Source: Patescibacteria group bacterium (GTDB lineage Bacteria > Patescibacteriota > Patescibacteriia > 2-12-FULL-60-25). From it: a stretch of DNA of 33,484 nt. The notes under the pieces are model-generated. The model had not been told where the DNA came from, did no database searches, and saw nothing but the letters and a program-made list of their open reading frames with translations. Position 1 is the first letter of the stretch; each line of letters opens with the position of its first letter. The stretch is from positions 1-33,484 of the forward strand of contig JAHJSR010000024.1 of assembly GCA_018830085.1 (NCBI GenBank). Direction: 5' to 3'. Both the position numbers and the translations under genes were made by a program. Shown piece by piece: positions 30,895 to 33,484 of this stretch.

Positions 30895-31650
30895 TTACTT
30901 TTTTGTCGATAGCTTAATTGTATTATAAAAAATATATACTCCAAGAAAAAAAGCTGGCAATAACAACCATTGAGTTGGAGTTAGATATAAATAGCGAGCA
31001 TCTATCGCACGATAAAAATCAAGGAAGAAGCGAGAGAATGAATAAATTATTAAATATAAAGATAGAAAAAAACCATCTGGGCGTTGCTTGCGACCAAAGA
31101 TATAAAAGATTACTGCGGTGATTGCACCGAGCATGGCAAGATAAAGACCATGATCATGTCGTGCTATGCCATCAGGATATAAAACACATAAAGGATTTGA
31201 GAGACAAGGAATACCTGGGTGATCGTGGATTACAAAACAACCCAGACGGCCTATCATTAGACCAAATGGCAAACCAAAAATTGCAGCATCTGCGAACTTA
31301 TAAAACGGTAGCTTGTGTTTGCGTATTAGGTATATCACTGTGATTGACGCGCCAATAAAACCCCCGATAACGGAAAAACCTGGGAGTGCTGGGTTAATAG
31401 CATCAAGAGGGTTGGCTAGATAGTGTCCAAAATCATAAAAAAGCACATGAAAAATACGCGCTCCTAAAAAAGCCGCTAAAAATGTCCAAAAAGCAAAATC
31501 CCAAATCAATTTTGGTTCAAAACCCTGAGTCTTGGCCCGTTTGGCTGATACCCATGTACCCAACAGCAAACCCAAAGCAACTAAAGTTCCCCAAGCTTGT
31601 ATATTTAGTGGGCCAATGGGAATTTGTGTGAGTTGGAAGAAAGGAATCAT
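30895..31650 (-). CDS. lgt: Prolipoprotein diacylglyceryl transferase (Lgt)
   Basis: Lgt moves diacylglycerol from phosphatidylglycerol to the lipobox cysteine of prolipoproteins at the membrane. The 251-aa protein has seven predicted helices and the expected order of motifs: G-A-R-I-F-H-V-L-F-Y (63-72), G-F-S-V-I-G-G-F-I-G-A (91-101), I-G-R-L-G-C-F (133-139), R-H-D-H-G-L-Y (164-170) and S-R-F-F-L-D-F-Y-R (206-214). In the signature G-R-x-G-N-F the Asn is Cys. ATG 31650 is used; an upstream in-frame TTG at 31680 is less likely. A substrate candidate is the lipoprotein at 23469-24374. lspA is not in the window. Confidence 0.85.
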   Translation of the reverse strand: MIPFFQLTQIPIGPLNIQAWGTLVALGLLLGTWVSAKRAKTQGFEPKLIWDFAFWTFLAAFLGARIFHVLFYDFGHYLANPLDAINPALPGFSVIGGFIGASITVIYLIRKHKLPFYKFADAAIFGLPFGLMIGRLGCFVIHDHPGIPCLSNPLCVLYPDGIARHDHGLYLAMLGAITAVIFYIFGRKQRPDGFFLSLYLIIYSFSRFFLDFYRAIDARYLYLTPTQWLLLPAFFLGVYIFYNTIKLSTKK

Positions 31651-31772
31651 AATTGTCAGAACCTTGATTATCTCGATCAAAGGATTAACGCGATTATTTA
31701 TTTTAAGCTAAAACTGATATTTTAAAATAATCATGCTAATCCCTAAATCCCATAAATCGTGGTTCAAGACAG

Positions 31773-32255
31773 TTAAAGCACTTTAAGTTCCCTGAGTGCT
31801 TTTTCGAACTCGACTAATGCTCTTCTCGCCTCTCCGCCACGCAGATGAAAATCGTGATCATGAACTAAGTTATTTCTTAACTTATGAGCCCACCAGACAT
31901 TTTTTAATTTGGGATATTTGTAACACGCAACTTTTAAACGTTCACCAAGCGTATCCCCGGGCATGATTAATGATTTTAAAGCACCGTCCAACAATTTATC
32001 TGCTTCTATGATGGCTAATTTTTGTCCCATATCACCGCTCTGCTGACTAATATCTTGAATTTTTTGCCATTGTTTTTGAACTTGCTCGCGACTCATGCCA
32101 TAAAGCTCCGGTCGAGATAGACGTCGTTTTAGCCAAGCAAAACCAATAACTGCTAAAATAAACAAGACAATTACAATCACAGCCAAGATAATCTGCCAAT
32201 TAGCAGATAAAAATGATGGCGCCTTATCGGAATAAAATATGGTTTCTTGTGGCAT
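31773..32255 (-). CDS. Membrane-anchored protein with HEPN-like RX4H motif (160 aa)
   Basis: No named family is recognised. The protein has one membrane helix (about residues 20-42), a basic stop (W-L-K-R-R-L), then a helical cytoplasmic domain. Near the C-terminus R-N-N-L-V-H (127-132) fits the R-x4-6-H motif of HEPN ribonuclease-like domains, followed by H-D-H and an amphipathic last helix. HEPN proteins are all-helical and often act on RNA, so this is suggestive but unproven. It starts 2 bases after the gatA stop, so both are on one transcript. Confidence 0.7.
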   Translation of the reverse strand: MPQETIFYSDKAPSFLSANWQIILAVIVIVLFILAVIGFAWLKRRLSRPELYGMSREQVQKQWQKIQDISQQSGDMGQKLAIIEADKLLDGALKSLIMPGDTLGERLKVACYKYPKLKNVWWAHKLRNNLVHDHDFHLRGGEARRALVEFEKALRELKVL

Positions 32256-32257
32256 AA

Positions 32258-33484
32258 TTAATCAAGCTGCTCTTGTAGAATCTTTGAAGCTGATAATAAT
32301 TTCGCCTCCTCAAACCAAGGCGCGATCATTTGCAATCCAACAGGCATACCTCCGTCAAATTCACAAGGAATTGATATGGCAGGAAGTCCAGCGACGTTGA
32401 TACTAACTGTAAAAATATCTTCCAAGTACATTGACAAAGGATCTGACAACTTCTCCCCCAGTTTAAATGCAGTTGTTGGGGCAGTTGGTGTTACTATTAA
32501 ATCAATTGATTCGAAAGCTTTTTTGTACGCATCACGAATTAATGTCTGTACTTTTTTAGCTTGTACATAATATGCATCTATATATCCGGATGATAATGCA
32601 AAAGTACCAATTAATATCCTGCGTTGTACTTCGGACCCTAAATTATCCGCCCTTGATTCGGAATAAGTCTCAAAAAGCGGCAGATTTTGCTTACGTGTTC
32701 CGAAGCGCATCCCATCAAAGCGAGAGAGGTTGGCTGACACTTCACATGGCATGAGGACGTAATAGACGGCCAAGGCTTCATCAATATATGGTAAGTCGAT
32801 ATCAACTAATTCTGCTCCGAGATTTTTTAATACACCTAACGCATGTTCTGTACGTTCACGGACTCGATCTTGAATTCCTTTGGTTTCCCAAGCCTGACGA
32901 GGTAAACCGATTTTTAATCCCTTAATTGATTCTTTCCAATCAGCTGTAAAACTCTCTACTTGGGCGGTTGTTTGATCTGCTTCATCCTTGCCTTGAATAA
33001 TGGATAAAATAAGCGCGGCATCTTCGACGGTTTTTGTTAGTGGGCCAATTTGATCAAATGATGACGCCATGGCGATTAAACCGGAACGGGACACGCGTCC
33101 GTAAGTGGGTTTAAGACCAGTGATACCGCAAAACGCTGCCGGTTGGCGTATGGATCCACCCGTATCAGACCCCAAAGCGGCAAGACACATATTGGCAGCC
33201 ACAGCCACTGTTGAACCTCCCGAAGATCCACCCGGAACACGCTCCGGGTCACGAGGATTTTTAGTGGGACCAAAAGCAGACTGCTCGGTTGAACTGCCCA
33301 TGGCAAATTCATCTAAATTTGTTTTTCCAATAATTACCGCTCCGGCATCTAAAAGTTTTTTGGTAACAGTTGCATCATATGAAGCATTGTATGTTGCCAG
33401 CATTTTAGATCCGGCGGTACAGCGTTTGTTTTGTAACATGATATTGTCTTTGAGCGCGATTGGTATTCCATCTAAAACCCCTAA
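32258..33484 (-). CDS. gatA: Glutamyl-tRNA(Gln) amidotransferase subunit A, 5' end outside window
   Basis: GatA is the amidase subunit of GatCAB, which converts Glu-tRNA(Gln), and often Asp-tRNA(Asn), to the correct amide form. The frame is open to the window edge and the first visible residues, L-G-V-L-D-G-I-P-I-A-L-K-D-N, contain the catalytic lysine, so the gene is cut by the window and not truncated biologically. The amidase signature P-G-G-S-S-G-G-S and G-S-D-T-G-G-S-I-R-Q-P-A supply the cis-serine and nucleophilic serine. About 409 residues are visible. gatB and gatC are not in the window; a small membrane gene follows after 2 bases. Confidence 0.95.
   Translation of the reverse strand, partial: LGVLDGIPIALKDNIMLQNKRCTAGSKMLATYNASYDATVTKKLLDAGAVIIGKTNLDEFAMGSSTEQSAFGPTKNPRDPERVPGGSSGGSTVAVAANMCLAALGSDTGGSIRQPAAFCGITGLKPTYGRVSRSGLIAMASSFDQIGPLTKTVEDAALILSIIQGKDEADQTTAQVESFTADWKESIKGLKIGLPRQAWETKGIQDRVRERTEHALGVLKNLGAELVDIDLPYIDEALAVYYVLMPCEVSANLSRFDGMRFGTRKQNLPLFETYSESRADNLGSEVQRRILIGTFALSSGYIDAYYVQAKKVQTLIRDAYKKAFESIDLIVTPTAPTTAFKLGEKLSDPLSMYLEDIFTVSINVAGLPAISIPCEFDGGMPVGLQMIAPWFEEAKLLSASKILQEQLD

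Overview
The window looks like a chromosomal piece of a low-GC, reduced-genome bacterium of the Candidate Phyla Radiation (Patescibacteria). This is inferred from gene content and style, not from a marker phylogeny. Housekeeping genes are dense and compact, and the proteins are short or stripped versions of their families. Examples are a UvrC without its C-terminal helix-hairpin-helix domain, a FolD with an eroded dinucleotide site, and a cell-division cluster cut down to mraZ-rsmH-ftsL. Many small membrane proteins are unrecognised. TGA, TAA and TAG all act as stops, so the standard bacterial code fits. No rRNA, CRISPR array, insertion sequence or phage module was seen.

Layout. 1-1011: HEAT-like orphan between two terminators. 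1063-3195: membrane hydrolase of the YdjM type, an STM3941-like protein, a small orphan, then folD with its own promoter. 3207-4798 (minus): amino-acid permease and a small membrane protein. 4899-7432 (plus): dnaB, ebfC/ybaB, recR. 7465-8818 (minus): rplU and a PAS-GGDEF protein. 8931-13658 (minus): a four-gene operon of a small membrane protein, a membrane-anchored Clp/Hsp100 ATPase, a WecA/MraY-type sugar-phosphate transferase and a DUF192 protein. 13706-14250: no convincing gene, but a hairpin-rich stretch that looks like a roughly 500-nt structured RNA on the minus strand. 14265-16245 (minus): ftsL, rsmH, mraZ, with a promoter carrying three MraZ boxes. 16359-22325: uvrC and uvrA (minus) interleaved with three orphan genes that have good promoters and, in two cases, strong Shine-Dalgarno sites. 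One orphan is built of mTERF-like repeats. 22387-26599: secreted protein, lipoprotein, Cna/carboxypeptidase-regulatory-like membrane protein and an MFS transporter. 26640-27008: tRNA-Ser(GGA) with a mosaic of tRNA-end copies beside it. 27125-33484: membrane protein, two membrane-anchored DsbA-like proteins, a TrxB/AhpF-like reductase, lgt, two further membrane proteins and the 3' part of gatA.

How the genes fit together. DnaB, EbfC, RecR, UvrA and UvrC make up replication and repair. MraZ, RsmH and FtsL are the remnant division cluster, with visible autoregulation. Lgt can lipidate the predicted lipoprotein encoded at 23469-24374. The two DsbA-like proteins and the thioredoxin-reductase-like enzyme form a local thiol-redox cluster.

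Two modes of gene starts stand out. Several core genes have a TATAAT-type -10 box only 5-9 bases before the ATG, implying leaderless or almost leaderless mRNAs. Several orphan genes instead have a full -35/-10 promoter, a leader and a Shine-Dalgarno site. The best candidates for something undescribed are the RNA at 13706-14250, the mTERF-like protein, the membrane Clp ATPase with a dead first AAA domain, and the tRNA-derived mosaic.
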